Shown here: positions 26,151-34,504 of the stretch, piece after piece
How the letters are laid out: each line of letters opens with the position of its first letter
Position numbering within the stretch: position 1 is the stretch's first letter
Source of the DNA: Blastocatellia bacterium
GTDB taxonomy: Bacteria > Acidobacteriota > Blastocatellia > Pyrinomonadales > Pyrinomonadaceae
Assembly: GCA_003168335.1 (NCBI GenBank)
Contig: PMSM01000002.1
Span: forward strand, 372,001 to 436,000
Length of the DNA: 64,000 bases
Direction: 5' to 3'
Notes under the pieces: generated by a model
The model's input: only the letters and a program-made list of their open reading frames with translations
What the model was told of the DNA's origin: nothing
The model's database searches: none
Made by a program: the position numbers and the translations under genes

Positions 26151-27092
26151 CTATCTCGCATAACGCAGCGGCACCGTAACCAACAGCGGTCCGCCGGCCC
26201 TTCGCGCCACCCGATAGACAGTCTGTGGTGGCGGGCCGGTCTGAGTGAGTTGCCGGCCCTTGGCCGCGCCCGCTTGCTTCTCTTCATTAGTCCACGTGCG
26301 GCCGGCGCCGCCAACTAATTCCAGTCGCTCGGCCACACCGCCCCAGAGTTTTTCCCAACCAGTAACTTGTGTGCTCGTCATCTTCAACGGCTGATCGCCG
26401 ATTTGTAAATTTAGCGGCTGTGTCAACAGGATGATGGTTAGCACTTCCGCAATCTGGTCGCGGCGATCTCCGGCAGGTTGAGCAGTGAAATAGCTGTACC
26501 TGTCTTCCTGCGCTGGAATGTCGATCAGCTTCCCGGGCGCGACGCGATTATCGCCTCCGCGCGTGTGCAGGGTGGGAAAAATCAACATCGGATCGCCGAG
26601 TGAACCGTCGGCGTATTGTTCGCGATCGATGATGTAAAGAAAGCCCGGCCGCGGAGCCTCAATGGTCAGGCGCACGCGGTCTCCGATGTTCAGGGGCGTA
26701 TCGGCTTCAATTCTTTCCGGCGTCCATTCGGATTGCTTGAAGCCATCAAGCACCAGCACGCGCCCACCCGTGTCCGTTGACTGTGACGGGCGCAGACGCC
26801 AAACGGTGACGCCGATTTCTTCAGACGATGGCGTAGATTTGCTTCGGCCCGGCGCGCGCAGGGAACCAGTGCGTCGATAGATCGGAGCTTTGATCGTGGC
26901 GCCGGCACGCGCGCCGCTAACTCCCGCGGTAATGTCGCCGCTCGGTCGCGCTTTGTTAAAGCGATCGAGGACGATCTGACGCGAGGAAGCGTCTTCATCC
27001 TGCGCGATGCTCTGTTGTTGGGCCAGAGAGAGGCTGCAGGTCAAGCAAGACAGAGCGGCCAGCGCCCAGGTGATTGATGGAATCCTATTCAT
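26151..27092 (-). CDS. Exported DUF4384 protein, minus arm
   Basis: 313 residues with a Sec signal peptide (ITWALAALSCLTCSLSLAQQ). After a basic, low-complexity linker (~30-95), the domain reads VTVWRLRPS..., then LNIGDRVRLTIEAPRPGFLYIIDREQYADG, MLIFPTLHTRGGDN, a PGKLIDIPAQ segment, and ILLTQPLNLQIG. This is the same strand pattern as the plus-arm DUF4384 protein and the kinase C-termini. It is predicted to be periplasmic or surface-exposed. Its gene follows the kinase gene with a 181-base gap containing a palindrome, so it may have its own promoter or be the operon's third gene. Function unknown. Confidence 0.85.
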   Translation of the reverse strand: MNRIPSITWALAALSCLTCSLSLAQQQSIAQDEDASSRQIVLDRFNKARPSGDITAGVSGARAGATIKAPIYRRTGSLRAPGRSKSTPSSEEIGVTVWRLRPSQSTDTGGRVLVLDGFKQSEWTPERIEADTPLNIGDRVRLTIEAPRPGFLYIIDREQYADGSLGDPMLIFPTLHTRGGDNRVAPGKLIDIPAQEDRYSYFTAQPAGDRRDQIAEVLTIILLTQPLNLQIGDQPLKMTSTQVTGWEKLWGGVAERLELVGGAGRTWTNEEKQAGAAKGRQLTQTGPPPQTVYRVARRAGGPLLVTVPLRYAR

Positions 27093-27099
27093 GTGATTT

Positions 27100-27243
27100 A
27101 AGCTCTGTTAGGAGCGAAATATTTATAGAACAAGGTCGGGTTTTTTATCCAAGCTCCTTTAGGAGCGAAACGTACATTGCGCTCCTAAAGGAGCTACCTA
27201 ACTTGAGCGGACCGATACTATAAACATCGCGCCCCTAACGGGG
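27100..27243. repeat. Palindromic repeats, CTCCTTTAGGAGCG / GCGAAATATTTATAG family
   Basis: GTTAGGAGCGAAATATTTATAG (near 27112) repeats the wording at 12210. AGCTCCTTTAGGAGCG and its complement CGCTCCTAAAGGAGCT flank a short spacer (about 27150-27196). ATAAACATCGCGCCCCTAACGGGGCT follows. The set fills the gap between the kinase and DUF4384 genes. Confidence 0.75.
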
Positions 27244-27273
27244 CTAACAGGAAAACGCTTCCGTGCTCCAGCC

Positions 27274-29109
27274 TTAATGATGCTCCAGCTCAATGTAGTT
27301 TACCAGCACCTCACCTTTACCTTTCACAATGGTTTGCTTCCTGGCGGAATCCTTCGTGACCTCGGGTTGCGGCGATGAATGCTGCTGCAAAAAGTCGCGC
27401 ACGGCGCGTGCCTGGGGGGCGTCCCTGATCTCGCCAGAATCGACATCGTTAACCCGGTTCGCGACAGCTTCCAATTCCTTGACCGGCGATTTAGAAAAGA
27501 CTGCCCAGAACTTTTCGGTGCCCTGATGATCGTCAAACCGCATCCAGGCGGTCTGGAGTTTCTGATCGGCAGTGACACGCGGCGATCCGCTATTCGTCTT
27601 CGCCTCGGGGAAAAGCAGGTTGTAGGTCACGGCATCGCCGGCGGCCGGGCCTTCGTTCAGCAGGTAAAGATAACCTGCCTGAGGACTGGCGAGGTTCATG
27701 CGAAACTTCCAGCCATTCTCAAAAACTTCCCGCCCCGAAGATTCGAATTCATCCTGATAGGGTTTGCCGTCGCGCATTTTCTGCACGGTCAGCGAGTAGA
27801 CCAGGGACTGCTCGCGCGTGCCGAGTAGCGAGCGCCGCTTCCATATCGTTACCCCGCCGCCCGCGATCGCGATCAGCAGTACCAGGCTAATACCGATTTT
27901 CAACCATGGTCGTCGAGCCGGGTAATCGCCGGTTTCAATCGCGGGATAGACCGAGCCGTCGACCGCATTAACCTGGGCCGGTTCATAGCGCGCTGCTATC
28001 GTCTTCGAGGACAGATCGGCAGTCTGTCGCGCCGGTGCATTCTCACCGGTCGCCATCTGCGTCGACGGGATCGGCGCCCGGTCGATCCGGTTTTGATCGG
28101 CCGTAACGGTATCTTCGGCGAGTGCTCGGGCCAAAGCATCGCCGAGTTCGCGCGCGTTCTGGAAACGATCTTTCGGATCAAAACTGAGAGCGCGCAGGAT
28201 TATCTGACAGGCCGCTGCCGAAAGGCTGGGTCGCAAGTCAGACGGTTTCACGCGCACGCCCGCGCGTTGCATCTCCAGTAGCTCAAAACCCGTTTCGGGA
28301 TTAAAAGGTTTGCGCCCGGTAACCAGTTCGTAAGCGATCGCTCCCATCGCGTAGATGTCCATTGCCGCCGAAACCGGACGGCCGCTCAACTGCTCAGGCG
28401 CCATGTAAGAAACTGTTCCTGCGGTGGCGCCGGTGACGGTGCTCGGAGCGACCACTGAATCTTTCAGCTTGGCAATTCCGAAATCGATGATCTTTACCTG
28501 CTGTTCGCCGCCGCCGTAGCTGTGCAGCATGATGTTTTCCGGTTTCAGATCGCGGTGAAAGATGCCTTTGTCGTGGGCGGCGCTAAGCGCTCTGCCGATC
28601 TGTTTCATCAACTCAGCGGCGCGTTCGAGCGAGATGCCTTCCGGTTTTATTTGAGAGCGCAACGTGGCGCCGTCGATGAATTGCATCACCAGGTATGGTT
28701 TGCCGTCGGGAAGTTCGCCGGTGTCGAGGATGCCGACCACTCCGGGATGGTCGACGCGCGCGAGCGCTTCCTTTTCCTGCTGGAATTTCTGTACGACCCA
28801 GGAGTTCTGAAACGATTTTTCAAGCAGCACTTTGATCACGACCGGCTTGTCGTGAAGCTTCCGATCTCGAGCCAGGTAAACTGCACCCACGCCGCCCTGA
28901 CCAAGTTCCTTCTGAATGGAATAGCGACTGTCGAGCGTCACGCCAATCAAGCTCGCTGGCGCAGGCATAGAAGTCGCGTTGAGAGTCGCGCGGCTTTGAT
29001 CGACGGTGATCGTTGGCGCGGAGACATCAGAAACAGGCTCAGGCACATTCGGACTGTCCTCGCCTGAAGGACCGGGCGTCACCGTCTCGGATTGATCCTT
29101 AAGAGTCAC
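27274..29109 (-). CDS. Ser/Thr protein kinase with C-terminal DUF4384-like domain, minus arm
   Basis: 611 residues from a GTG; no good ribosome site is seen and no Met follows until residue 48, so the start is uncertain. The kinase domain is ~62-335: GQGGVGAVY (71-79), VVIKVL (K93), HRDLKPEN (185-192), DFG (209-211), APEQLSG and DIYAMGAIAYELVTGRKPF. A linker and a membrane helix (~402-423) lead to an outer domain with FRMNLASPQAGYLYLLNEG, LLFPEAK and KFWAVFSKSPVKELE, matching the DUF4384 pattern. Unlike the plus-arm kinase it lacks the zinc ribbon. It starts 33 bases after the caspase gene stop, suggesting one operon, and probably signals from the envelope. Confidence 0.94.
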   Translation of the reverse strand: MTLKDQSETVTPGPSGEDSPNVPEPVSDVSAPTITVDQSRATLNATSMPAPASLIGVTLDSRYSIQKELGQGGVGAVYLARDRKLHDKPVVIKVLLEKSFQNSWVVQKFQQEKEALARVDHPGVVGILDTGELPDGKPYLVMQFIDGATLRSQIKPEGISLERAAELMKQIGRALSAAHDKGIFHRDLKPENIMLHSYGGGEQQVKIIDFGIAKLKDSVVAPSTVTGATAGTVSYMAPEQLSGRPVSAAMDIYAMGAIAYELVTGRKPFNPETGFELLEMQRAGVRVKPSDLRPSLSAAACQIILRALSFDPKDRFQNARELGDALARALAEDTVTADQNRIDRAPIPSTQMATGENAPARQTADLSSKTIAARYEPAQVNAVDGSVYPAIETGDYPARRPWLKIGISLVLLIAIAGGGVTIWKRRSLLGTREQSLVYSLTVQKMRDGKPYQDEFESSGREVFENGWKFRMNLASPQAGYLYLLNEGPAAGDAVTYNLLFPEAKTNSGSPRVTADQKLQTAWMRFDDHQGTEKFWAVFSKSPVKELEAVANRVNDVDSGEIRDAPQARAVRDFLQQHSSPQPEVTKDSARKQTIVKGKGEVLVNYIELEHH

Positions 29110-29142
29110 AATTACGAGGTTGCTGGGTGAGGATTCTAAGGT

Positions 29143-31596
29143 TCACTTGTTTACGCGCGCCATCCGGCAAGCTTCAATAATGGAGTTAATCACGTCGGTC
29201 GTGATGTTCGAGCCGGGCTTCACTGGGGTAAAGAAACCGCCGCTCGCCGGCGTTACTGTGTAGAACAGTAGTTGACGTTCTTTACCGTTGACCGGGGTCA
29301 GGTAGAGATTCACATGTCCCAGCGCAAAAGCCGATTGACCCTGTTCCACTCGTTTGATTTCCGAGCATTGCACCGTCAAACGTTTCTTTTCGTTTTGTTT
29401 TCTGGGCTCGAATGAGATGGTGCCCGGAGTCACGGTCAGCGTGCCGGCCGTACTCGCAGCGTCCACCACGTCAAAGAGATGCGTGTTGCGGGCCCGCTCA
29501 GCCTCTGCGGCAGACAGGTTTGCTTTCTCTTTTTCGCGCGCTTCACCTTCCAGCATCGCCACCCGGCCGTTCGCTATTTCGACAAAAAGTCCGCTCGGAA
29601 ATTTATTTACGTAGGCTTTGAAATCTGATGGGTTATGGCTGTCTTTGATGGCATTCCAGTAAGTCATCTCGAGCGAGTCTCCGGATGACATATTGCTCGC
29701 GGATCTGCCGGGTTGCGCCCGGGACCTGGCGAGCGCGGCAAATTGGCCGTCGGGATACTTGTCTAAGTAAGCTTTGAAGTCGTCGGGATTCGTGCTGCTC
29801 TTGATCGATTCCCAAAAACTCAATTCGATGGCCGCCGGATCCACCATCGCCACGTTGGGCGTATTTGTGTTGGCGGCATTCGAAGCAGAGTTTGTTACTG
29901 CCACGACCAACTCGTCGGCGCGATAACCTTCGATCATCGCGAACGGTCTTTGCTGTTTAGTCGAGCCGAGATCGATGGCGATTCGCTTGGGCACGGTGTC
30001 CTGGACATACTTCACCAGCTGAGAAAGTGTAACTTCGCCTTTGTCGTTCGCGGCCCCGCCTTTCAATCCTTCGACGACGGCCCAGCTAAAATAGCCTTGC
30101 TTCTTTTCCGTGTATTCATAAGCTCGTTGGCCGATGCCCGTGGCATAGACCGTCGCAAAGGCCTGCACCTCGTGGTTGCGGACGTCGAAATTGAAGCCGT
30201 TGGTGTAGGCGGCGCTCAAGGGATTCGGCGCGTCGGCGCGTCCGCCCGGATCGTTGCGACAAGCATCCAGAAGCACGACGACTTGTCCGACGCCGGTTTC
30301 CTTAATCCGCTCCTTCACGCGATTGACGCTGATGGCCGTCTCTTCCAGGAAAGAAATTTGATCGCTGACTTGAGCGTCAGCCGGCAGCAGAAACGCCTGT
30401 CCGCCTCGCTCCATTCCGTGGCCGGCGAAAGAAATCAGCAGCAAGCCATCCTTGGGAACCGCGGTGCTGAGGTTCGACAAACGACGCAGAATATTGACGC
30501 GGGTTGGTTGGCGTTCAGTCGGCTGATCGGTTGAGAGCAGGATCACCTGATCTTGCGGAAAGCCCGCATAACGCACCAACGCATCCGCTATCAAGCGCGC
30601 ATCGTTGTCTGAGCCTTTGAGTGGACTAATCTGCGGGTCCGTATATTTATCCACGCCGATCACCAACGCCCAGCGTTTCGATTTCACCGGCAAGGTGCTG
30701 ACCTGATCAAGTTGTGAGGCAGCGGAATTGGCCGGCGACGATGAAGTGGATGCGGACGTCTGGGCCGGCGGCAGTTGCTGCAACTGTCTAGAGACAGGCT
30801 CAGTCGTCGAAGTTGGCGATTGTGATGAAGTCTGCTGGTTGGCCGGTTCTTGCGCCGTTGGTTCCTTTGTTAGAGCTGCTGTGCTGGTGGATGGAGATGT
30901 CTGTGTTGACGCCGTTGCAGCCGGGGCCGTCTGAATCTCTTTTTCCAGCTTGCGCGCTAGTTTTGGATCGATTGTGTTTAATTTTTTCAGTTGTTCGTTG
31001 GCAAGATCGGATTTGCCCAGCCGCGTATAAGCCTGGCCCAGACCGTAATAAGCCTCGCCGTAATCAGGCTTAATGCGAATCGCGCTCTTCAGAAAACTTA
31101 TCGACTTTTCAAAATCTGCCCCGCGCAAGTAGGCGTAACCAATACCGTAATACGCTTCGGCAAAATTTGGGTCGAGGCTGGTAGCTTTGACCAGCGGGCC
31201 AAAGGCCTCGCCATGACGACCCATGGCGTTGTAAAAGTAGCCGAGATCAAATTGCGCCAAAGCGTCGTTCGGCGCCAACCTCACTTGCTCCTTGTAAGCG
31301 ACCAGAGCTTGTTCAGAGTTGCCACTGTTGAAATACGCATCACCGAGCCCGCCATAAGCCGGCGCATAATTGGCGTCCAGGCGAATTGCGAGCTTGTACG
31401 CATCAATCGCCTCCGGCCACTTCTTGTCATCGGCCATCTTGTCGGCTTCATCTACCAGGCCCGCGGCCCGACTGGGAGACTTCTGCGGGGCCCGGCCATG
31501 TTTTTGGGCGTACTCGCTAAGCGGTGCACCGCCAAAGAGAAAAGCGGAAACGATCAGAATCAGGATCGTCTTCGAAAAAGGGGCTGAGATCTTCAT
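29143..31596 (-). CDS. Exported TPR-caspase (peptidase C14) protein
   Basis: 817 residues with AGGGAG before the ATG and an N-terminal signal (ILILIVSAFLFGGAP). Four or five TPRs cover ~45-215 (AIRLDANYAPAYGGLGDAYFNSGN). A linker rich in S, T and Q leads to a caspase p20-like domain at ~305-500: RWALVIGVDKY, the His393 motif LISFAGHG and the Cys446 motif LLDACRNDP. This is the metacaspase/C14 dyad. The C-terminal part has two FKAYLDKYP.. / FKAYVNKFPSGLF repeats resembling tail modules of bacterial caspases, and a last beta-rich domain. It heads the minus arm. Bacterial C14 proteases of this layout are thought to act in stress or cell-death signalling; the target is unknown. Confidence 0.93.
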   Translation of the reverse strand: MKISAPFSKTILILIVSAFLFGGAPLSEYAQKHGRAPQKSPSRAAGLVDEADKMADDKKWPEAIDAYKLAIRLDANYAPAYGGLGDAYFNSGNSEQALVAYKEQVRLAPNDALAQFDLGYFYNAMGRHGEAFGPLVKATSLDPNFAEAYYGIGYAYLRGADFEKSISFLKSAIRIKPDYGEAYYGLGQAYTRLGKSDLANEQLKKLNTIDPKLARKLEKEIQTAPAATASTQTSPSTSTAALTKEPTAQEPANQQTSSQSPTSTTEPVSRQLQQLPPAQTSASTSSSPANSAASQLDQVSTLPVKSKRWALVIGVDKYTDPQISPLKGSDNDARLIADALVRYAGFPQDQVILLSTDQPTERQPTRVNILRRLSNLSTAVPKDGLLLISFAGHGMERGGQAFLLPADAQVSDQISFLEETAISVNRVKERIKETGVGQVVVLLDACRNDPGGRADAPNPLSAAYTNGFNFDVRNHEVQAFATVYATGIGQRAYEYTEKKQGYFSWAVVEGLKGGAANDKGEVTLSQLVKYVQDTVPKRIAIDLGSTKQQRPFAMIEGYRADELVVAVTNSASNAANTNTPNVAMVDPAAIELSFWESIKSSTNPDDFKAYLDKYPDGQFAALARSRAQPGRSASNMSSGDSLEMTYWNAIKDSHNPSDFKAYVNKFPSGLFVEIANGRVAMLEGEAREKEKANLSAAEAERARNTHLFDVVDAASTAGTLTVTPGTISFEPRKQNEKKRLTVQCSEIKRVEQGQSAFALGHVNLYLTPVNGKERQLLFYTVTPASGGFFTPVKPGSNITTDVINSIIEACRMARVNK

Positions 31597-31721
31597 AGTT
31601 AACTCCCTAAAGGCGTGTTATGAGGCTGAGCCTATGACTTATCGTCGCCAGTGTCAATGCGTGTATAGCGGGGGATTAGCCTTTGTGAGAACGTTGCTCA
31701 GTCAGCTAAGATGAGTTGGTC

Positions 31722-32075
31722 ATGAATCACCAAAGTTCACCCCAGTCGAATGGTTTCGTCGAGCTTGCGGATACGGATTCACTGGATCGTTTCCTGGCCC
31801 AGTCGAACGGTTCTCCGGCCATAATTTTCAAACATAGCGCCTCTTGCGGTATCAGCGCGCGGGCGCATGCGCAGATGTCGGAGCTTGAGCGGCCGGTGGG
31901 GCTGGTGATCGTGCAGCAGGCGCGAGGCGTGTCAGATGAAATCGAGTCGCGAACCGGGATCGCGCATGAAACGCCACAGGTTTTCATTATTCGCGATGGA
32001 GAAGTTCTGTGGACCGCTTCACACGGGCAGATAAAAGCTGAGGCCGTCGAAGCTGCGCTGCTTGAGAATCAGTGA
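31722..32075 (+). CDS. ytxJ: YtxJ-like thioredoxin-fold protein (DUF2847)
   Basis: 117 residues from the ATG at 31722; the upstream TTG at 31716 is less likely. The line IIFKHSASCGISARAHAQM with Cys42 and the later TPQVFIIRDGEVLWTASHGQI match the YtxJ (monothiol bacilliredoxin-like) family, which reverses bacillithiol mixed disulfides in Firmicutes and has relatives in bacillithiol-making phyla. The single active-site Cys is present. It is divergent from the caspase gene, and the 125-base gap must hold both promoters. A redox role is inferred from family membership. Confidence 0.82.
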   Translation: MNHQSSPQSNGFVELADTDSLDRFLAQSNGSPAIIFKHSASCGISARAHAQMSELERPVGLVIVQQARGVSDEIESRTGIAHETPQVFIIRDGEVLWTASHGQIKAEAVEAALLENQ

Positions 32076-32084
32076 GCAGGGCGG

Positions 32085-32290
32085 GGTCGGGGCAGCAGCC
32101 CGCGGTGAGATTTCGTCGCAGAGCGACGAGTGAATTTAGCCCAGCCTTTCAAGGCTGAGGAGGCATGAACCAATATCTCCCCGTCGCATAGCGACGGTTG
32201 ATGAGTTCAGTCGTCGCTGACGGGACGAGATCATTATCGCTGACGTCACCTGGCGTTGAAACGCCGGGCTAAAGTCATACCGAGGCTACG
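32085..32290. repeat. Cluster of short palindromes
   Basis: Several GC-rich hairpins lie in succession: CGTCGCAGAGCGACG, CCAGCCTTTCAAGGCTGAGG, CCGTCGCATAGCGACGG and GGCGTTGAAACGCC. They resemble the dispersed hairpins at 50400 and 52100. The open frame that begins inside the last one is not used as a start for the next gene. Confidence 0.7.
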
Positions 32291-32339
32291 CGTCGAGGGC
32301 GTCTTAGGCCCAAATGTTTTAGAGGAGCCCCAAAACAAA

Positions 32340-32663
32340 TTGGTCGAGATTGCCCAAAGACGGCAGGCGATTGAGCCGCGCGAGATTTCGCAGGAGAGTA
32401 ATACCGAACTGCGGATCACCTGGGCCGATGACCGGGTGTGCAACTATGACGCGGCCGCGTTGCGACGCGTATGTCCGTGCGCCCAGTGCGTGAATGAATG
32501 GACGGGACAGCGGACACTGAAGCCGGAAGTCATTTCGGACGAAGTCGAGATCAACGATCTCACGATCGTCGGCCGCTATGCGCTGAACTTTCGCTGGAGC
32601 GACGGTCACGAAACCGGCATCTATAGTTTTCAGTACCTCAGAGATCTTTGCGAGCAGAGATGA
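32340..32663 (+). CDS. DUF971 protein
   Basis: About 107 residues if it starts at the TTG at 32340, which has AGAGGAG upstream. The frame is open from 32256, but that stretch is repeat DNA. The DUF971 core is clear: LRITWADDRVCNYDAAALRRVCPCAQCVNEWTGQRTL and GRYALNFRWSDGHETGIYSFQYLRDLC. This domain also forms the N-terminus of gamma-butyrobetaine hydroxylase and occurs with Fe-S carrier (Mrp/ApbC) genes. The CPCAQC cysteines could bind metal. It is followed after nine bases by the receiver-like gene. Confidence 0.85.
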   Translation: MVEIAQRRQAIEPREISQESNTELRITWADDRVCNYDAAALRRVCPCAQCVNEWTGQRTLKPEVISDEVEINDLTIVGRYALNFRWSDGHETGIYSFQYLRDLCEQR

Positions 32664-32672
32664 CGCGCAGAG

Positions 32673-33086
32673 ATGAGACCCGAAGCTGAGACAATGACCC
32701 GGCGAATCCTGATCGTGGCTACGGACGATGACGAACGGGCCGTCATGCGTCAGGCGCTCGAGCCCCGCGACCTCGAGATTGTTGACGCCCTGGATTTCAC
32801 TCGAGCCTACGCCGTTCTGCTTGAGTCGCAGTTTGATTTGATTGTGATTCAGAGTGCCGGGTCGCCGCGGGATGGAATTGAACTCATCAAGCGTGTTCGC
32901 GCCACCCCACAGTTAACTGGTATCTTGATCCTGGTAATCGCAGAGTGGGGCACGGGCGAGCCAACCCTGGCGCTGTCTGCCGGCGCTGATGCCTATGAGC
33001 CAAACGAGCCAAAGCCGATTGACCCGAATCGTTTGCATACTTCTATTGAAAGACTGCTGAACCCGCAAGTGGCGACGGCAAATTGA
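32673..33086 (+). CDS. Receiver-like protein lacking the phospho-acceptor Asp
   Basis: 137 residues. It follows the CheY fold: ILIVATDDDERAVMRQAL (acidic pocket), FDLIVIQSAGSPRDGIELIKRVRA, ILILVIAEW and the KP motif in NEPKPIDPNRL. At the end of strand 3, where the phosphorylated Asp belongs, the sequence reads Q60-S. It is therefore probably a pseudo-receiver that works by binding, not phosphorylation. No output domain is attached. Start may be ATG 32673 or ATG 32694 (MTRRILIV). It sits between DUF971 and a zinc-ribbon gene with very short gaps, so an operon is likely. Confidence 0.82.
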   Translation: MRPEAETMTRRILIVATDDDERAVMRQALEPRDLEIVDALDFTRAYAVLLESQFDLIVIQSAGSPRDGIELIKRVRATPQLTGILILVIAEWGTGEPTLALSAGADAYEPNEPKPIDPNRLHTSIERLLNPQVATAN

Positions 33087-33093
33087 GAAACCT

Positions 33094-33360
33094 ATGAATG
33101 AACGCGATTTTTTTAATGAGAAGCAGGAATCAAAGACCGCGAGTTTTAGCTGTCCGCACTGTCGCGCCCGCAACGATTACGAAGTACGCTGGCTGAAGCG
33201 AACCAAGAAGCCCGCGCCACCACGCGGCGCCGGTGAACAGGACAAACGCCAATTTCAGAATTCGCGCGACTATATGGTGCGCATCGATGACATGCTGGCT
33301 TGCCGCACTTGCCGCAAACGTTTCGACATTCCGAGTTCACAGTCGGTAGTTTTTATCTGA
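33094..33360 (+). CDS. Small zinc-ribbon-like protein
   Basis: 88 residues with two CxxC pairs: SCPHCRARN near residue 20 and LACRTCRKRF near residue 72, separated by a basic linker (KRTKKPAPPRGAGEQDKRQ). The pairs could form one zinc ribbon. No family assigned. It follows the pseudo-receiver gene by seven bases and likely shares its transcript. Interaction with nucleic acid or a protein partner is possible but not shown. Confidence 0.72.
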   Translation: MNERDFFNEKQESKTASFSCPHCRARNDYEVRWLKRTKKPAPPRGAGEQDKRQFQNSRDYMVRIDDMLACRTCRKRFDIPSSQSVVFI

Positions 33361-33711
33361 ACGTCGGAGCAGAGACTCAAGTCTTATTAGCGGTCTGCTG
33401 ATCAGGTTCGGCGTCCGCTCCCTCAAAGAGGCCTTGCCCTATACGGCGGTTTGTGGCACTCTAACTCTTGCCCTCCTAGCTTACCGAGCATTAAAGAGAC
33501 TCTGGAAAAGCGATATGCAAGCCAAGGCAGCGAGTGTTGCCCGGCGAATAGAGATTGGTTGTGGAGGGATAATTCTGCAACCAAAACCGGATGAGCGGCG
33601 TCTAAACGTTGCTTTCCCAAAAACAGAACAGGTCGAAATAGCGACGGAACTTTCAAGCAGAGATTTCGTTAATCCGAATCAAGAAACAACCTGCTCCTCG
33701 AAACCAAGATT
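33361..33711. other. Intergenic region without a convincing gene
   Basis: About 350 bases. Two opposing open frames (33434-33730 plus, 33423-33656 minus) are present. Neither has a ribosome site, a recognisable domain or biased composition. No long palindrome was seen here. Confidence 0.4.
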
Positions 33712-33933
33712 ATGTCTGAGAAAAAAGTAGTAAGAGTAGTGAAGCGCGCTGAGCGAAGCAGCCGCAAGCCCGGCAGTGCCCGGGTGGCCCGCGAAGCCGC
33801 GCGTAAGACCGCTACCAACATGGTGACTAACGTCACGAACTGGGTAACTGAATTCCAACAGAAGCAGAGCGTCGAAACCGCCAAAGCTGTAGAGAGCCTC
33901 ATTCGCTCTCGGCAGCAGCCAAACGAGGCCTAA
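33712..33933 (+). CDS. Small basic protein of unknown function
   Basis: 73 residues. The first third is Lys/Arg-rich (EKKVVRVVKRAERSSRKPGSARVAREAARKTA), followed by an amphipathic helix (NMVTNVTNWVTEFQQKQSVETAKAVESLI). It could bind nucleic acid or associate with a membrane surface. No family recognised. It lies alone, and the ribosome site is weak. Confidence 0.55.
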   Translation: MSEKKVVRVVKRAERSSRKPGSARVAREAARKTATNMVTNVTNWVTEFQQKQSVETAKAVESLIRSRQQPNEA

Positions 33934-34080
33934 TCAAGCTCGCCCTCCGGGATTAATTCCGTCCCTATTTAGTCGTCAACCAACAGAAAAAGTTTTGCAT
34001 AAGTTGAAGCCGGCTCTGGTCGACGTGCGCCTTTCGGAGAGTACGCGCAGGTTCTATTGTCCGACAAGGTTAACCTCTTT

Positions 34081-34193
34081 GCTGGGAGCGCGGACGTCGC
34101 GTCCGCACTGAGCGCGTAGCGCGAATGTTGGTCCTGCCCAAAAAGCCTCGAGCGCCTGCGGCGCGGTCCGGACGGGACGTCCGCGCTCCCAGC
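34081..34193. repeat. 113-bp palindromic element, GGGAGCGCGGACGTC family, copy 2
   Basis: Terminal arms GCTGGGAGCGCGGACGTC and GACGTCCGCGCTCCCAGC are perfect inverted repeats of 18 bases. The interior (GAGCGCGTAGCGCGAAT...AGCCTCGAGCGCC) matches the reverse complement of 14608-14720. Equal length and matching ends suggest a defined mobile or REP-like unit. Confidence 0.9.
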
Positions 34194-34298
34194 AAATTGT
34201 AGCCTGATGGTTTGGAAGAGGACCATCCGGCCAACCGATTGACACTCGCCGCCCGCGGCGATAGCATCGCGAGGGAAACTCGCCCGGGGAAGAAAGCG

Positions 34299-34490
34299 AT
34301 GAAGTCTTCGCGCTCTCGGAAGCGAAAAAAATCGATCATCGATTCCATTCGCAGCCCTCATGCGCTTCCCGGTCACCCGCTCACACAGGCTAAACCTGAC
34401 GAAAAGGCGCGGCCGGCCGGACGCAAAGCGAAACACATACCCGGACGCCAGGCGGACTACGAAAGCCGCTCCGAAGAAACTGACATGTGA
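34299..34490 (+). CDS. Short Lys/Arg-rich hypothetical protein
   Basis: 63 residues from the ATG at 34299, with GGGGAAG upstream. It is very basic at the start (MKSSRSRKRKKSIIDSIRS) and hydrophilic throughout. Its stop lies just before the DinB start, so the two could be co-translated. Low complexity makes coding status uncertain. Confidence 0.45.
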   Translation: MKSSRSRKRKKSIIDSIRSPHALPGHPLTQAKPDEKARPAGRKAKHIPGRQADYESRSEETDM

Positions 34491-34504
34491 AAGGGCTTTT
34501 GCCT

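Noticed and set aside
33423-33730. Opposing small ORFs in the gap before the small basic protein
   Set aside because: No ribosome site, no domain and mutual overlap; at most a decayed remnant I cannot identify.
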